DNA of 64,000 nt from Deinococcus aquaedulcis (GCF_019693445.1 NZ_JAHRBL010000009.1:1-64000); one strand, 5' to 3'; shown: positions 18,946 to 30,384, numbered from the stretch's first letter. Numbers and translations: made by a program. The notes: generated by a model from the sequence alone, not told the origin.

Positions 18946-21900
18946 GTGAAACGCGCCATCACCACCCTGACGGCGGCCCTCCTCGGCTCGGCCGCAGCGC
19001 AGGAAATCGCCACCTCTCTTCCCCTGACCTCGGTGGGCAACAAGCTCATGTGGACCGTGGGCGACCAGGACCTGCGCCTGATTGTGGGGCTCAGCTCCCG
19101 CGTGCAGCTGGACGTCTACGGCGCCCAGTTCGACCCCGCCGACTATCGCACCCCCGACCAGTACGGCGACGAGAACTACGACACGGGCAAGCCCAAGGCC
19201 CCGGTCAGCTCCACCTTCACGCTGGTGAACGCCGCCGGCGAGGTCGTCAAGCAGCAGGACTTCGGCGTGGGTGCCCAGGACTGGCAGACCTTCCTGAACA
19301 GCGACCTGCCCGCCGGCACCTACACCCTGAAGGTGCGCACCCAGGGCAACGGCAAGAACACCTTCGCCTTCCGCCTGACCTCGGTGAGCGCGGCGGTGGA
19401 AGCCGATCACCTGAACGTCACCATTCGCTCCAACGACTGGGTGCCGGCGCTGAACGTGTACAACCCCGGCGGCCCCATGGGCATCCGCCTGTACGACGGT
19501 GACGGCGAGAGCGAGCTGCAGGGCGAGCTGCGCGACGCCCAGGGCAACGCCTACCCGGTCAAGATCAGCGGCGAACTGCAGTGGACCGATGTGGCCGTGC
19601 CCGAGGGCGCCGGTAACTACACCCTGTACCTGCGCCAGCCCCAGAAGACCTACCAGTGGTCGAACTCGGTGGGCTTTGAGCTGAGCACCGGCCCCATCAA
19701 GATCGTCACGGCCGACACCACGGGCCGCCTGGAGATTCAGGCCGAACTGGTGCTGCCGGACGAAACGCTGCCCACCCAGGCCACCGTGACTGTGGGCGAG
19801 CAGACCTACAACGTGAACGGCGCCGCTGGCCCCTTCACCCTGCCCGCCAAGGAATACCCGGTGAGCGCCGAGCCGATCACCGGCGCCGAGGTGACGGTCA
19901 ACGCCCCCAGCGCCACCGTGGTCAAGGGCCAGACGGCGCGTGTGGCCGTGCAGGTGAGGCCCAGCGTGGACCTGAGCTTCACCGCCGACAAGCCCGAAGT
20001 GTGTGTGGGCGACGTGGTGACCTTCACCGCCCGTGCCCAGACCGCCTTCGAGCGCCAGCCGCTGCCCGCCACTCTGCGCGTGGCGCTGCCGGCCGGCTTT
20101 ACCGCCAACGGGGAGACCACCGCCACCGCCCGCGTGGACGCGGCCAACCCCGGCGTCCTGACCTTTGAGGCCAAGGCCGAAGCGGCGGGCGGCGGCGAGG
20201 CCCGCGCCACCCTGGCTCCGTGGAACCAGACCCAGACCCTGGGCGTGCGCGTGCTGCCCACCGCCACGCAGATTGAGTTGCGCCGCGCCGAGCTGAGCCC
20301 CACCCTGGCCGGTGAAACGGTGACGGTGACGCTGAGCCTGAAAAACACCTCCGGGGTGAGCGCCCCCTACACCCTGAACGACGACCCCGGCGCTGCCCTG
20401 GAGGCCCTGGACCCCACCACCTTCAGCGGCGAACTGGCCCCCGGTGAGGAAAAGGTCCTGACCTACCGCGCCCGCGTGAAGGGGGACGGCGGCAGCGAAG
20501 GCCAGCTGAAAGCCACCCTGAGCAGCAGCTGCGAGAGCCAGCAGGTGGTGGGCGGCGTGCTGCGGGTGCAGACCCCGCCTGCCCCGGCCCCCACCCCGGT
20601 GGTCACCCAGACCCGCCAGAGCACGGTGCGCATTCCCTTCGACGTGCCCAGCACCCGGGGCGCCAATCAAGTCATCGTGGCGCACCAGCCCCCGGCGGGC
20701 AGCACCTACGTGCCCGGCAGCAGCCAGCTGAGTGGCCGCCCCCTGGCCGACCCGCAGGTGGGCCCCAGCGGCAAGTTCTACTGGACCACCCCCGGCGCCC
20801 CGCGCGGCGTGCTGACCTACACGGTTACCCACGAGGGCGCCCTGCCCGCGCTGGCCAGCCCCACCCTGGTGGGCAAGTCGGCAGGCGGCCTGACGGTGCT
20901 GGTGGGCGAGGGCAACCTCGACGACCTGGGGGGCCTGCGCCCCGCCGTGGACACCCAGGCCGCCGCCACCGAAAACGACGGCGCCCTGAAACTGCCGCTG
21001 GACGGCACGGTGTTCCGCGAGCGTGACCGCATTACCGTGGCGCTGGAAAGCCCCGCCGACAGCACGGCCCTGCCGCTGGTGAACGGCGTGCCGGTGGACC
21101 CCGCCACCCTGGGCCGCAAGAGCGTGGACGCCGAGCGCGGTACCCAGCGCCAGGAGTTCTACGGCATAGGGCTGCGCACCGGCGAAAACACCATCACTTT
21201 CGGGGACCAGACGGTGCGCGTGTTCCTGGCCGGCACCCCGGTGAACGCCGAACTGAAGGCCGAGCAACTGGTGGCCGACGGCGTGACCCCGCTGCGCATT
21301 GGGATTCGCCTGCTGGACGCCTCGGGCCTGACCACCGCCAGCAGCAACGTGACGGTGCAGACCAGCCTGGAACCGGCCCAGGGCGACGCCCAGCCCAGCG
21401 TGGCCAGTTATCAGGTGAAACTGGTGGACGGCGAGGGCGTGCTGGAACTGGAACCCCAGAGCGTGCCCGGCCGCTTCGACGTGAGCGTGCGCTTGGGCGA
21501 CCGGGTGATCACCAAGGCCTTTGAAGCGCTGCCCAGCACCACCCGCGTGGGTATTGGCATGGTCAGTGCTGGCGTGCTGCTGGGCAGCGGCGGCGTGGCG
21601 GCTGGCGAAGCGCGCGGCGCCGCGTATCTGGAAACCCCGATTGGCGAGGGCAAGCTGTACGTGGCCGCCAACGGCGCCGTGGTGGCCGACCGCACCGCCG
21701 CCGGGCAGACCACCGTGCGCCAGGACACCGCCCACGCCCTGCCCACCACCAGCACCCTGGAGCGCTACCCCAACTACGGCGACAGCAGCACCGAAACCAT
21801 GCCCCTCCAGGGCATTGACCCGGTGGCCGCCCGCTACGAGCACCCCGCTTTCAGCGTGAGCTACCGCCAGGCCCCGGTGCCGGTGGACGTGTTCAGCGTC

Positions 21901-23790
21901 GGGATCAACGCCACCACCCTCAGCGGCTTTACCCGCAGCAATCCGCAGGTGTCGGGCTTCGTGGCGGCGCTGCCGGGCGACCTCGTGCGCCGGACCATCG
22001 CCCCCAACGGCCTGCGCACCCTGCCGCTGGGCCAGGGCAACTTGCAGCGCGACAGCGAGAGCGTGGAACTCGTCAGCATTAACCCGCTCACCGGCGCCGA
22101 GGAACTTGTGCGGCCCCTGGTGCGCCTGCAGGACTACACCCTGGACGCGGCGTCGGGCGTGCTGTACTTCCAGCGCCCGCTGGACTTGGTCGACGCAGAG
22201 GGCCGCGAACTGCGCGTGCGCCTCAGCTACCGCCTGAATGACCCGCTGGGGGCACGCAAGCTGGCCTGGGGCGTGCAGGTGGGCGCCCGCGTGGGCGAGA
22301 ACGCCCGCATTGGCGCCGCCGCCGTGAACCTGGACGGCGTAACCAGCATCGGCGTGCGGGCCCGCTACGCCACCGACACGGCCCGCGCCGATCTGCTGGC
22401 CGCCTACGCGGGCGGGGGCGTGCTGGTGAACGGCAGCGCCAGCCTGACCGGCGAGCGCTTCAGCGTGAATGCCTCGGCGCACTACCAGGACAGCAGCTAC
22501 CGGGGCCTGAACGCCGCCGCGCCCGGCCTGGGCGTGAGCGCCGACGCCACCTACGAGGTCACAGACCGCTTCGCGGTGAACGCCCGCGCCGCCTACACCC
22601 GCACCCCGGGCACCGGGGGCGCACCCGAGACCACGACCGGCCACGCCGACCTGCGCGGGCTGTACTCCTTCTCGCCCTTTACGCTGGGCGCGGGCGTGCG
22701 CGTGGGCCTGGGCGCCGAGCAGGGCGTGGCGGGCATTCTGAGCGCCGGTTACACCCAGGGCGCCCTGAGCGTGACCGCCGAGCACGTGCAGCCGTTCAGT
22801 GGCAACTTGGACCCCACCAGCACCCTCAAGGCCAGTGTGCCCCTGGGCGAGAACCTCACCCTAACGGCGCGCGACGAGATCAACTGGGAAGACGGCCACC
22901 GCGCCAGCCTGGGCCTGCAGGCCAAGATGGGCATGACCAACGTGGCCGTGAACTACGACCTGCCCGGCGCCGACGGCTGGGGCAACCGCGCCCGCTTTGG
23001 CGTGGACACCCAGCTGCCCCTGAATGACACCACCACCGTCGGTCTGAACGGCAGCTATATCCTGGATCTGGACGGCGACACCCAGAACGAGGGCGGCTGG
23101 AACGCGGGCGTGGCCCTGCGCTACAAGACCGAGCGCCTGAGCGGTACGCTGGCCGCCGACGCCGCCAACACCGCCGGCAAGTTCAGCGTGGGCCTGAAGG
23201 CCGGCGCCAGCTACAGCGTGAACGACCAGCTGACCCTGGCCGCCGACGCCCATCAGGTCTTCGGCGCAGGCGCGGGCCGCCACTACGCGGCCTCGGCGGC
23301 GCTGCGCGCGGGGCCCTGGCAGGGCCTGGCGTACGTGCGCTACAAGGACGGCGCGCTGGCCGGCGGCACCCCCGAACTGATCGGGGAGGTGAACGCCGAG
23401 TACCACACGCCCCAGTACGCCCTGCGCGGCGGGCTGGCCGGACGCAGCCTGCTGGCCCAGCCCGGCAGCGCCACCTACCAGGCCTCGCTGAGCGGCACCT
23501 ACTACGTCACTGACCGCCTGGGTCTGGGTCTGGCAGGACGCGCCCTGTTCCAGCCCGCCACCAACTCCACCCTGAGCAGCGTGGGCCTGGAAGCCAGTTA
23601 CCGCGCCTTGCCGGGCACCTGGGTCACGCTGGGCTACAACCCCGTGGGCTTCAGCGGCATTGGCACGAATATCTACACCCGCCAGGGCCTGTACCTGCGC
23701 CTGGACCTGATGCTGGACGACAACCAGCCCAATGGCGTGAACCTCGCCGCCCCGGCCGAGGTCGCGCCCACCACCGAGGAGGGCCGCTGA
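18946..23790 (+). CDS. Giant outer-membrane barrel protein with Ig-like N-terminal region
   Basis: A 1614-residue exported protein starting with GTG at 18946, immediately after the previous stop. A signal peptide (MKRAITTLTAALLGSAAA) is followed by a pre-peptidase-like beta domain (about 20-150), several Ig-like/DUF11-like domains (about 150-870; VPSTRGANQVIVAHQPP near 565) and from about 870 a long series of amphipathic strands. The segment RLQDYTLDAASGVLYFQRPL resembles a motif of large secretion and usher-type barrels. The last 500 residues have short-turn barrel strands (TLGYNPVGFSG, LYLRLDLMLDD). I infer an outer-membrane anchor or export pore for the co-encoded DUF11 proteins. No exact family is recognised. 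Confidence 0.8.
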   Translation: MKRAITTLTAALLGSAAAQEIATSLPLTSVGNKLMWTVGDQDLRLIVGLSSRVQLDVYGAQFDPADYRTPDQYGDENYDTGKPKAPVSSTFTLVNAAGEVVKQQDFGVGAQDWQTFLNSDLPAGTYTLKVRTQGNGKNTFAFRLTSVSAAVEADHLNVTIRSNDWVPALNVYNPGGPMGIRLYDGDGESELQGELRDAQGNAYPVKISGELQWTDVAVPEGAGNYTLYLRQPQKTYQWSNSVGFELSTGPIKIVTADTTGRLEIQAELVLPDETLPTQATVTVGEQTYNVNGAAGPFTLPAKEYPVSAEPITGAEVTVNAPSATVVKGQTARVAVQVRPSVDLSFTADKPEVCVGDVVTFTARAQTAFERQPLPATLRVALPAGFTANGETTATARVDAANPGVLTFEAKAEAAGGGEARATLAPWNQTQTLGVRVLPTATQIELRRAELSPTLAGETVTVTLSLKNTSGVSAPYTLNDDPGAALEALDPTTFSGELAPGEEKVLTYRARVKGDGGSEGQLKATLSSSCESQQVVGGVLRVQTPPAPAPTPVVTQTRQSTVRIPFDVPSTRGANQVIVAHQPPAGSTYVPGSSQLSGRPLADPQVGPSGKFYWTTPGAPRGVLTYTVTHEGALPALASPTLVGKSAGGLTVLVGEGNLDDLGGLRPAVDTQAAATENDGALKLPLDGTVFRERDRITVALESPADSTALPLVNGVPVDPATLGRKSVDAERGTQRQEFYGIGLRTGENTITFGDQTVRVFLAGTPVNAELKAEQLVADGVTPLRIGIRLLDASGLTTASSNVTVQTSLEPAQGDAQPSVASYQVKLVDGEGVLELEPQSVPGRFDVSVRLGDRVITKAFEALPSTTRVGIGMVSAGVLLGSGGVAAGEARGAAYLETPIGEGKLYVAANGAVVADRTAAGQTTVRQDTAHALPTTSTLERYPNYGDSSTETMPLQGIDPVAARYEHPAFSVSYRQAPVPVDVFSVGINATTLSGFTRSNPQVSGFVAALPGDLVRRTIAPNGLRTLPLGQGNLQRDSESVELVSINPLTGAEELVRPLVRLQDYTLDAASGVLYFQRPLDLVDAEGRELRVRLSYRLNDPLGARKLAWGVQVGARVGENARIGAAAVNLDGVTSIGVRARYATDTARADLLAAYAGGGVLVNGSASLTGERFSVNASAHYQDSSYRGLNAAAPGLGVSADATYEVTDRFAVNARAAYTRTPGTGGAPETTTGHADLRGLYSFSPFTLGAGVRVGLGAEQGVAGILSAGYTQGALSVTAEHVQPFSGNLDPTSTLKASVPLGENLTLTARDEINWEDGHRASLGLQAKMGMTNVAVNYDLPGADGWGNRARFGVDTQLPLNDTTTVGLNGSYILDLDGDTQNEGGWNAGVALRYKTERLSGTLAADAANTAGKFSVGLKAGASYSVNDQLTLAADAHQVFGAGAGRHYAASAALRAGPWQGLAYVRYKDGALAGGTPELIGEVNAEYHTPQYALRGGLAGRSLLAQPGSATYQASLSGTYYVTDRLGLGLAGRALFQPATNSTLSSVGLEASYRALPGTWVTLGYNPVGFSGIGTNIYTRQGLYLRLDLMLDDNQPNGVNLAAPAEVAPTTEEGR

Positions 23791-26447
23791 TGCCCCTGCA
23801 CACCTGGACTCGCGCCCTGCGGGGCGTCCTGGCCCTGGGCCTGCTGGGCAGCAGCGCCGCCCTGGCCCAGGTCACGGCGACCACGACCACCCCCACCCCG
23901 GGCACCTGCACCGCCAGCGCGCCCTTCGTGCAGAGCTTTAACACCCGCGCCGCCCTGGCCGAGGTGAAAAACCACCGCTACATCAACGACGGGGATAGCG
24001 ACGACAACGACGACGCCGCCACCGTCACGAACACGGACGGCACCTATACCCTGTGGGACGACATCAACCGTTCGGGCAGCGGCTTTGCGCTGTACATGAA
24101 CATCGCCAACTTTGAGGGCAAGAACGGCGGTACCCTGACCACCCCGGGCCTGCTGTACGAGCAGCGCATCAACGTGCCTGCTGGCGCCAGCCTCAGCTAC
24201 GAGAACTGGGTGCGCAGCCACTCCAACACCGCCACCCAGCTGCGCTACGTGTTCCGCGACAGCGGCGGCGCGGTGCTGCAGCAGACCGACGGCGCCCTGG
24301 TGACCACCGCCTACACGCTGCAGACGGTGCCCACCTTTACCAGCCCCGGTACCCAGGTCACGCTGCAGATCTACACCCTGAAAGACGGCACCAGTGCCGA
24401 CACCAACGTGCTGAAGCTGGACGACCTGAAGCTGACCTGCCCGGTGCCCGCCAAGCCCAGCCTGACCATCACCAAGAGCAACAACGGGCCCTGGGTGGCC
24501 GGCCAGAGTGGCGCCAGCTACACCTTGAACGTGCAGAACACCGGCAACGCCCCCACCAGCGGCACAGTCACCGTGCGCGACCTGCTGCCCACGGGCGTGA
24601 GCACGCCCGCCTCCTTTACCCCGGCCAGCGGCTGGACCTGCACGACCAGCGGCCAGAACGTGACCTGCACCAGCAGTAGTGTCCTGGCGGCCGGCGCCAG
24701 CGTCAGCCTGCCCTTCCCAGTGACCCTGGCGGGGACCCTGTCCGGCTCCATCACCAACAAGGCCAGTGTGGGCGGCGGCGGCGACCCCGACCCCACCCCC
24801 GATCCCAGCAGCTGCACGGCCACGGGCGGGCAGTGCGCGGTGTCCACCACCACGGTGACACCGCCCACGGCGCAGCCCACCTGCCAGCAGGTGTACGCCC
24901 TGGCCGCCCCGGGCAGCAGCACCGACGGCACCGAAATCCGGCTGCTGGACGTGACCACCAACACGGTGGGTACCCTGATCGCCACCCTGCCGGGCGGCGG
25001 CACCTCGGCCACGCTGGCCATCTCGGCCGATGCCAAGCGCTTCTTCACGGCCACGGACGACGGCCGCCTGCGCGTGTACGACACCGTGACCAAGACGTGG
25101 TTCAGCGGCGGCGTGTTCAGCGGGATTTCCGGGCGCTTGGTGCGCATGGCCGTGACCAGCACGGGCATTGGCTACGCCATGGACTCGGGCGCGAACTTCT
25201 GGCGCTTCGAGACCAGCGGCGCCTACGCAGTCACCCTGCTGGGCAAGGTCACCTCCACCAGCAGCGGCGCGCCCAGCTTCCTCGACAACGGCGACTTCTT
25301 TGCCGACAACACCGGCAAGCTGTACATGGTGAGCGCCGCCACTGGCTCGGGCAGCATTGACCTGTGGCTGATTACCCCCGGCGCCAGCGTGACCGCCGAG
25401 TACCTGGGCCGCCTGAGCAACCCGTCCGAGGGCTCGCAGTTCAACGGCATTGCCGCCAGCCCCAGCGGCATCTATGCCCGCGACAACCAGGGCCGACTGG
25501 TCAAGATTGACCTCGTGAACGTGACCTACACCAGTGTGGGCACCAGCGCGCCCGGCTCCACCGACCTCGCCAGCTGCTTCTTCCCCTCGTACGCGCCCAG
25601 CCTGAACGTGGTCAAGAGCGTGCGCAAGGTCGCGGGCAGCAGCGGCGACAAGGTGCAGCCCGGCGACACCCTGGAGTACACCATCACGGTGCGCAACAGC
25701 GGCACCCTCCCGGCGGGCGGCGTGACCTTCAGTGACGCCCTGCCGGCCGGCACCACCTACGTGGCGGGGAGCGCCCGGGTGAACGGCTTTACCACCACGG
25801 TCACGGGCGGGGCCGCCACCAACCTGGGCGGCGCGGCCTACCCCTTCGCCCAGCCTGTGGGCATCTGCAGCCAGAGTGGGGCGGCCTGCACCACCCAGGT
25901 GCTGAAGATTGATTCCACCCCGAACACGCTGGACAACGAAGTGGTGGTGACCTTCCGCGTCACCGTTAACAAGCCCTTCACCCTGAACCCGGCCGAGGTG
26001 CGCAACGTGGCCGTGGTGCGCTACACCGAGGGTCCCCAGGGCGGTGTGCCCTCCAACGAAGTGGTCACACCCGTCTATCAGGTGAAGCTGAGTGTGAGCA
26101 AGACCGTGCAGAACATCACCCGGGGCGGCCCTGTGGGCACCACCTCCAGCGGCAACCCCGGCGACGTACTGGAATACTGCATCGCCACCCGTAACGACGG
26201 TAACCTGAGCGCCACCAACATCCTCTTTTCCGACAGCGTGCCCGCCAACACCGCCTTCCGCGTGGGGGCCTACGGCGCCGGGCAGGACATCCGCGTCAGC
26301 AGCCCCGCCGGCACCGTGTTCTACACGGCCGCCGCCGACGGCGACCCGGGCCTGCTCAGTGGCGGCAAGGTCAGTGTGAACGGCGGCAGCTTCGTGCTGG
26401 CCCCCGCCCAGACCGTGACCTTCTGCTTCCGGGCCACCATTCAGTAA
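23790..26447 (+). CDS. Secreted DUF11 protein with propeller-like middle
   Basis: An 885-residue exported protein whose ATG overlaps the preceding stop by 1 bp (TGATG). Order: signal peptide (to SSAALA), a jelly-roll-like N-terminal region (about 35-220) with acidic DGDSDDNDD, a DUF11 domain (SLTITKSNNGPWVAGQSG, about 227-340), a repeated WD/propeller-like region (about 365-605; EIRLLDVTTNTVGTLIATL, GRLRVYDTVTKTW) and two more DUF11 domains (NVVKSVRKVAG and SVSKTVQNITRG). Multiple Cys occur (CSQSGAACTTQ). It is the last gene of the operon, followed by a strong terminator. Likely a surface-exposed tip or ligand-binding component, which is inference. Confidence 0.8.
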   Translation: MPLHTWTRALRGVLALGLLGSSAALAQVTATTTTPTPGTCTASAPFVQSFNTRAALAEVKNHRYINDGDSDDNDDAATVTNTDGTYTLWDDINRSGSGFALYMNIANFEGKNGGTLTTPGLLYEQRINVPAGASLSYENWVRSHSNTATQLRYVFRDSGGAVLQQTDGALVTTAYTLQTVPTFTSPGTQVTLQIYTLKDGTSADTNVLKLDDLKLTCPVPAKPSLTITKSNNGPWVAGQSGASYTLNVQNTGNAPTSGTVTVRDLLPTGVSTPASFTPASGWTCTTSGQNVTCTSSSVLAAGASVSLPFPVTLAGTLSGSITNKASVGGGGDPDPTPDPSSCTATGGQCAVSTTTVTPPTAQPTCQQVYALAAPGSSTDGTEIRLLDVTTNTVGTLIATLPGGGTSATLAISADAKRFFTATDDGRLRVYDTVTKTWFSGGVFSGISGRLVRMAVTSTGIGYAMDSGANFWRFETSGAYAVTLLGKVTSTSSGAPSFLDNGDFFADNTGKLYMVSAATGSGSIDLWLITPGASVTAEYLGRLSNPSEGSQFNGIAASPSGIYARDNQGRLVKIDLVNVTYTSVGTSAPGSTDLASCFFPSYAPSLNVVKSVRKVAGSSGDKVQPGDTLEYTITVRNSGTLPAGGVTFSDALPAGTTYVAGSARVNGFTTTVTGGAATNLGGAAYPFAQPVGICSQSGAACTTQVLKIDSTPNTLDNEVVVTFRVTVNKPFTLNPAEVRNVAVVRYTEGPQGGVPSNEVVTPVYQVKLSVSKTVQNITRGGPVGTTSSGNPGDVLEYCIATRNDGNLSATNILFSDSVPANTAFRVGAYGAGQDIRVSSPAGTVFYTAAADGDPGLLSGGKVSVNGGSFVLAPAQTVTFCFRATIQ

Positions 26448-26463
26448 CCCCAGCCCCTCACAG

Positions 26464-26502
26464 ATCCGGGCCGCCTGCACCTTGGGCGGCCCGGATTTAT
26501 CT
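26464..26502 (+). terminator. Terminator of the surface-protein operon
   Basis: Perfect 12-bp stem ATCCGGGCCGCC / GGCGGCCCGGAT (26464-26475 and 26485-26496), 9-nt loop, followed by ttatctctt. Confidence 0.8.
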
Positions 26503-26550
26503 CTTCTGAAGTCCGGGCGAACGCCCACCGTCTGCCCGGAGAGGCTGGGC

Positions 26551-26556
26551 CACACT
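26551..26556 (+). promoter_or_regulatory. Candidate -10 box of the photolyase-Ung gene
   Basis: CACACT with ggcggct before the GTG at 26564. It lacks the first T of the consensus, but the 7-nt distance equals that at other starts in the window. Confidence 0.35.
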
Positions 26557-26563
26557 GGCGGCT

Positions 26564-28849
26564 GTGTTTGGGCCGGTGCAACTGGTGTGGTTCAAAAAAG
26601 ACCTGCGCGTGCGCGACCACGCCCCCCTGTTTGAAGCGGCGGCGCGCGGCCCGGTGCTGCCCGTGTACATCTACGAGCCGGAACAGGTGCACCACGAGGA
26701 ATTTGACGGCCACCACCTGCAGTACCTGAACGGCTGCCTGGCCGAACTGGACCTGCGCCTGCGCGCGCTGGGCACGCCGCTGGTGGTGCGGGTGGGCGAG
26801 GCGGTGGCGGTGCTGGACGAACTGCGCGAGGCTCACGGCGTGGGGGCGGTGTGGGCCCACGAGGAAACTGGCAACGGCGTGAGCTTTGCCCGTGACCGCC
26901 GCGTGCGCGCCTGGGCGCGGGCCCGGGGGCTGCCCCTGCACGAACTGCCGCAAAACGGGGTGGTGCGGCGCCTGAAAAACCGCGACGGCTGGGCCGCCAC
27001 CTGGGAAGAGCGCCTGGGTGCGCCGCAGGTGCCCGTGCCCCCGGCCCTGCGCGGCACCGACGCCGAGCCCGGCAGCCTGCGCGACCACGCCGACCTGGGG
27101 GTGCCCCCCAGCGCCAAGGCCATTCCCCCGGCCGGGCAGGCGTATGCCCACGAGAACCTGCAGTCCTTTCTGACGGTGCGCGGCGTGAACTACATGCGCG
27201 AGATGAGCAGCCCCCTGAGCGCCGAGACCAGCTGCTCGCGCCTCAGTGCGCCGCTGGCCTACGGCACGATTTCGCTGCGCGAGGTGCTGCAGGCCACCCG
27301 GCAGCGGCTGGCCGACGTGAAGGGCGACCCCGGGGCCGACCCACGCTGGGTGCGCTCGCTGCGGTCCTATGAATCGCGGCTGCACTGGCACTGCCATTTC
27401 ATGCAGCGGCTGGAATCCGAGCCGGACATGGAGTTTCGCAACCTCAACCGCGCGCTGGACGGCCTGCGGGAGAACGACTGGAACGAGGAGCATTTTGAGC
27501 GCTGGTGTGCGGGCCAGACCGGCTTTCCGCTGGTGGACGCCTGCATGCGGCTGCTGCGCGCCACCGGCTGGCTGAACTTTCGCATGCGGGCCATGCTGGT
27601 GTCGTTCGCCACGCAGCACCTGTGGCTGCACTGGCGCCGCCCCGGGCTGTTCCTGGCCCGGCAGTGGCTGGACAACGAGCCCGGCATCCACTGGTCGCAG
27701 ATGCAGATGCAGGGCAGCACCGTGGGGATTAACCGCGTGCGCATTTACTCGCCCACCCGGCAGGCGCGCGAGCAGGACCCGCAGGGCGAATTCATCCGCC
27801 GCTGGGTGCCGGAACTGGCCGACGTGCCCGGCGATTTCCTGCACGCGCCCTGGGAGTGGACCGGGGCCACGCGCCTGGCCTACCCGCCGCCCATCGTGGA
27901 TGAGCACGCAGCCGGACGCCGCGCGCGGGCGCGGATTTACGCCGCGCGCACCTCGCCCGCCTTTGAGGTGGAGGCGCGGCGGATTTACGACCGCCACGGC
28001 AGCCGCAAAAAGGCGGTGGTCCGAGCCGAAAGAAAAGCGCAGGGCCTGCCCGAAAAACGCGCCAGCAAAACGCGGCAGACTGCGCAGCAAAGGAGCCACC
28101 CCATGTCCGACCAACCTGACCTGTTTGGCCTGAAGCCCACGCCCGACACTCCCAAAGCCATCCTGCCGGCGGGGCTCCCCGAATCCTGGCAGCAGGCGCT
28201 GGGGGGCGAATTTGCCGCGCCATACTTTCATGAGCTGAAAGACTTTCTGGTGCACGAGCGCCGCGAGCACCATATTTTTCCCCCTGCCCCCGATGTCTTC
28301 AACGCCCTGCGCTTTACGCCGCTGGAAGACGTGAAGGTGCTGATCCTGGGCCAGGACCCCTACCACCGCCCCGGGCAGGCGCACGGCCTGAGTTTCTCGG
28401 TGCGCCCCGGCGTGACGATTCCGCCCAGCCTGCGCAACATCTACAAGGAACTGAAAGAGGACATCCCTGGCTTCACCCCGCCCCGCCACGGCTACCTGAA
28501 GCACTGGGCCGACCAGGGCATTCTGCTGCTGAACGCCGTCCTGACCGTGCGCGAGGGGCAGGCCAACAGCCACGCGAACAAGGGCTGGGAGCACTTCACG
28601 GACGCCGTGATTCGGGCCGTGAACGCCAAGGAGGAACGGGTGGTGTTCGTGCTGTGGGGCGCCTACGCCCGCAAGAAAAAGAAGCTGATCACAGGCCCGC
28701 AGCACGTGGTCATCGAGTCCGCCCACCCCAGCCCCCTCAGTGAGGCCAAATTCTTCGGTTCGCGGCCCTTTTCGCAGGTGAACGCGGCCCTGGAAGACGC
28801 CGGGCGCGGCACCATTGACTGGCAACTGCCCCAGAAGGCCGAGGAATGA
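26564..28849 (+). CDS. Photolyase/cryptochrome fused in frame to uracil-DNA glycosylase
   Basis: One open frame of 761 codons covers two DNA-repair enzymes. Residues 1-513 are a cryptochrome/photolyase: antenna domain from [19 protein letters not shown], then the FAD domain with [20 protein letters not shown] and [19 protein letters not shown]. It should use light and FAD to repair UV lesions, or act as a light receptor; the subclass is uncertain. Residues 514-761 are a complete family-1 Ung. No stop codon separates them: codons 28019-28105 read through continuously, joined by a basic Gln/Arg linker ([16 protein letters not shown]). The internal ATG at 28103 has its own ribosome site, so free Ung may also be made. 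Confidence 0.8.
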   Translation: MFGPVQLVWFKKDLRVRDHAPLFEAAARGPVLPVYIYEPEQVHHEEFDGHHLQYLNGCLAELDLRLRALGTPLVVRVGEAVAVLDELREAHGVGAVWAHEETGNGVSFARDRRVRAWARARGLPLHELPQNGVVRRLKNRDGWAATWEERLGAPQVPVPPALRGTDAEPGSLRDHADLGVPPSAKAIPPAGQAYAHENLQSFLTVRGVNYMREMSSPLSAETSCSRLSAPLAYGTISLREVLQATRQRLADVKGDPGADPRWVRSLRSYESRLHWHCHFMQRLESEPDMEFRNLNRALDGLRENDWNEEHFERWCAGQTGFPLVDACMRLLRATGWLNFRMRAMLVSFATQHLWLHWRRPGLFLARQWLDNEPGIHWSQMQMQGSTVGINRVRIYSPTRQAREQDPQGEFIRRWVPELADVPGDFLHAPWEWTGATRLAYPPPIVDEHAAGRRARARIYAARTSPAFEVEARRIYDRHGSRKKAVVRAERKAQGLPEKRASKTRQTAQQRSHPMSDQPDLFGLKPTPDTPKAILPAGLPESWQQALGGEFAAPYFHELKDFLVHERREHHIFPPAPDVFNALRFTPLEDVKVLILGQDPYHRPGQAHGLSFSVRPGVTIPPSLRNIYKELKEDIPGFTPPRHGYLKHWADQGILLLNAVLTVREGQANSHANKGWEHFTDAVIRAVNAKEERVVFVLWGAYARKKKKLITGPQHVVIESAHPSPLSEAKFFGSRPFSQVNAALEDAGRGTIDWQLPQKAEE
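28103..28849 (+). CDS. ung: Uracil-DNA glycosylase (internal start within the fusion)
   Basis: A 248-residue family-1 uracil-DNA glycosylase, the normal length for the family, which removes uracil from DNA and starts base-excision repair. The water-activating loop GQDPYH is at 83-88, followed by GLSFSV; the leucine-loop motif HPSPLS begins at His208. The ATG at 28103 is preceded by AAAGGAGCC, a good ribosome site, so independent initiation is likely even though the upstream photolyase frame reads into it without a stop. It is followed 13 nt later by topoisomerase IB, the pairing I recall from Deinococcus. Confidence 0.9.
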   Translation: MSDQPDLFGLKPTPDTPKAILPAGLPESWQQALGGEFAAPYFHELKDFLVHERREHHIFPPAPDVFNALRFTPLEDVKVLILGQDPYHRPGQAHGLSFSVRPGVTIPPSLRNIYKELKEDIPGFTPPRHGYLKHWADQGILLLNAVLTVREGQANSHANKGWEHFTDAVIRAVNAKEERVVFVLWGAYARKKKKLITGPQHVVIESAHPSPLSEAKFFGSRPFSQVNAALEDAGRGTIDWQLPQKAEE

Positions 28850-28862
28850 CCCCGGAGCGCCG

Positions 28863-29911
<1,049 letters not shown>

Positions 29912-29915
<4 letters not shown>

Positions 29916-30325
29916 CCCAGGGAGGCTGGCCGCGCGCCTTCGCCCGCACGCTGCTGGGGCTGGCGCTGATCGGCGCGGGTGTCAGCCACCTCACCACGCT
30001 GCGCCAGGACTTTCAGGCCCAGGTGCCGGACTGGGTGCCGCTGGACAAGGATTTTGTGGTGCTGGCCTCCGGCGTGGTGGAAATCGGCCTGGGCGCCGCC
30101 CTGCTGGCCCTGCCCCGCCAGCGGGTCACGGTGGGGTGGGTGGTGGCCGCCTTTTTCGTGGCTATCTTCCCTGGCAACATCTCGCAGTACCTCACCCGCA
30201 CCGATGCGTTTGGGCTCAACACAGATCAGGCGCGGCTGACCCGCCTGTTTTTTCAGCCGCTGCTGGTGCTGTGGGCCCTGTGGTCCACCGGGGCATGGCC
30301 CAGGCCGCGCGCCGGGGGGCGCTGA
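29912..30325 (+). CDS. DoxX-like membrane protein
   Basis: A 137-residue inner-membrane protein with four hydrophobic segments (near 10-27, 47-66, 74-92 and 112-126), the layout of DoxX/MauE-type small membrane proteins. It starts with GTG overlapping the topoisomerase stop (GTGA). The conserved motif after the second helix ([31 protein letters not shown] split over two helices) is typical of a DoxX subgroup. The role is unknown; coupling with repair genes may be coincidental. Confidence 0.7.
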
Positions 30326-30359
30326 CCAGGCAGACAGGAAGCTGGCTGGTGCCGGCTCA

Positions 30360-30384
30360 TGCTGAGGTGGCATGGACCTCAGCA
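30360..30384. terminator. Hairpin between convergent genes
   Basis: Perfect 9-bp stem TGCTGAGGT / ACCTCAGCA (30360-30368 and 30376-30384) with a 7-nt loop, in the only gap between a plus-strand and a minus-strand gene end. No T tract, so termination efficiency is uncertain. Confidence 0.4.

Noticed and set aside
16990..22785. A 1931-codon minus-strand open frame
   Set aside because: It lies opposite the surface genes, is dominated by Gly/His/Val/Ala/Gln, has no domain or signal, and results from third-position GC bias of the plus-strand genes.
23673..26555. A 960-codon minus-strand open frame
   Set aside because: Shadow of the last surface gene; low-complexity composition and no start context.
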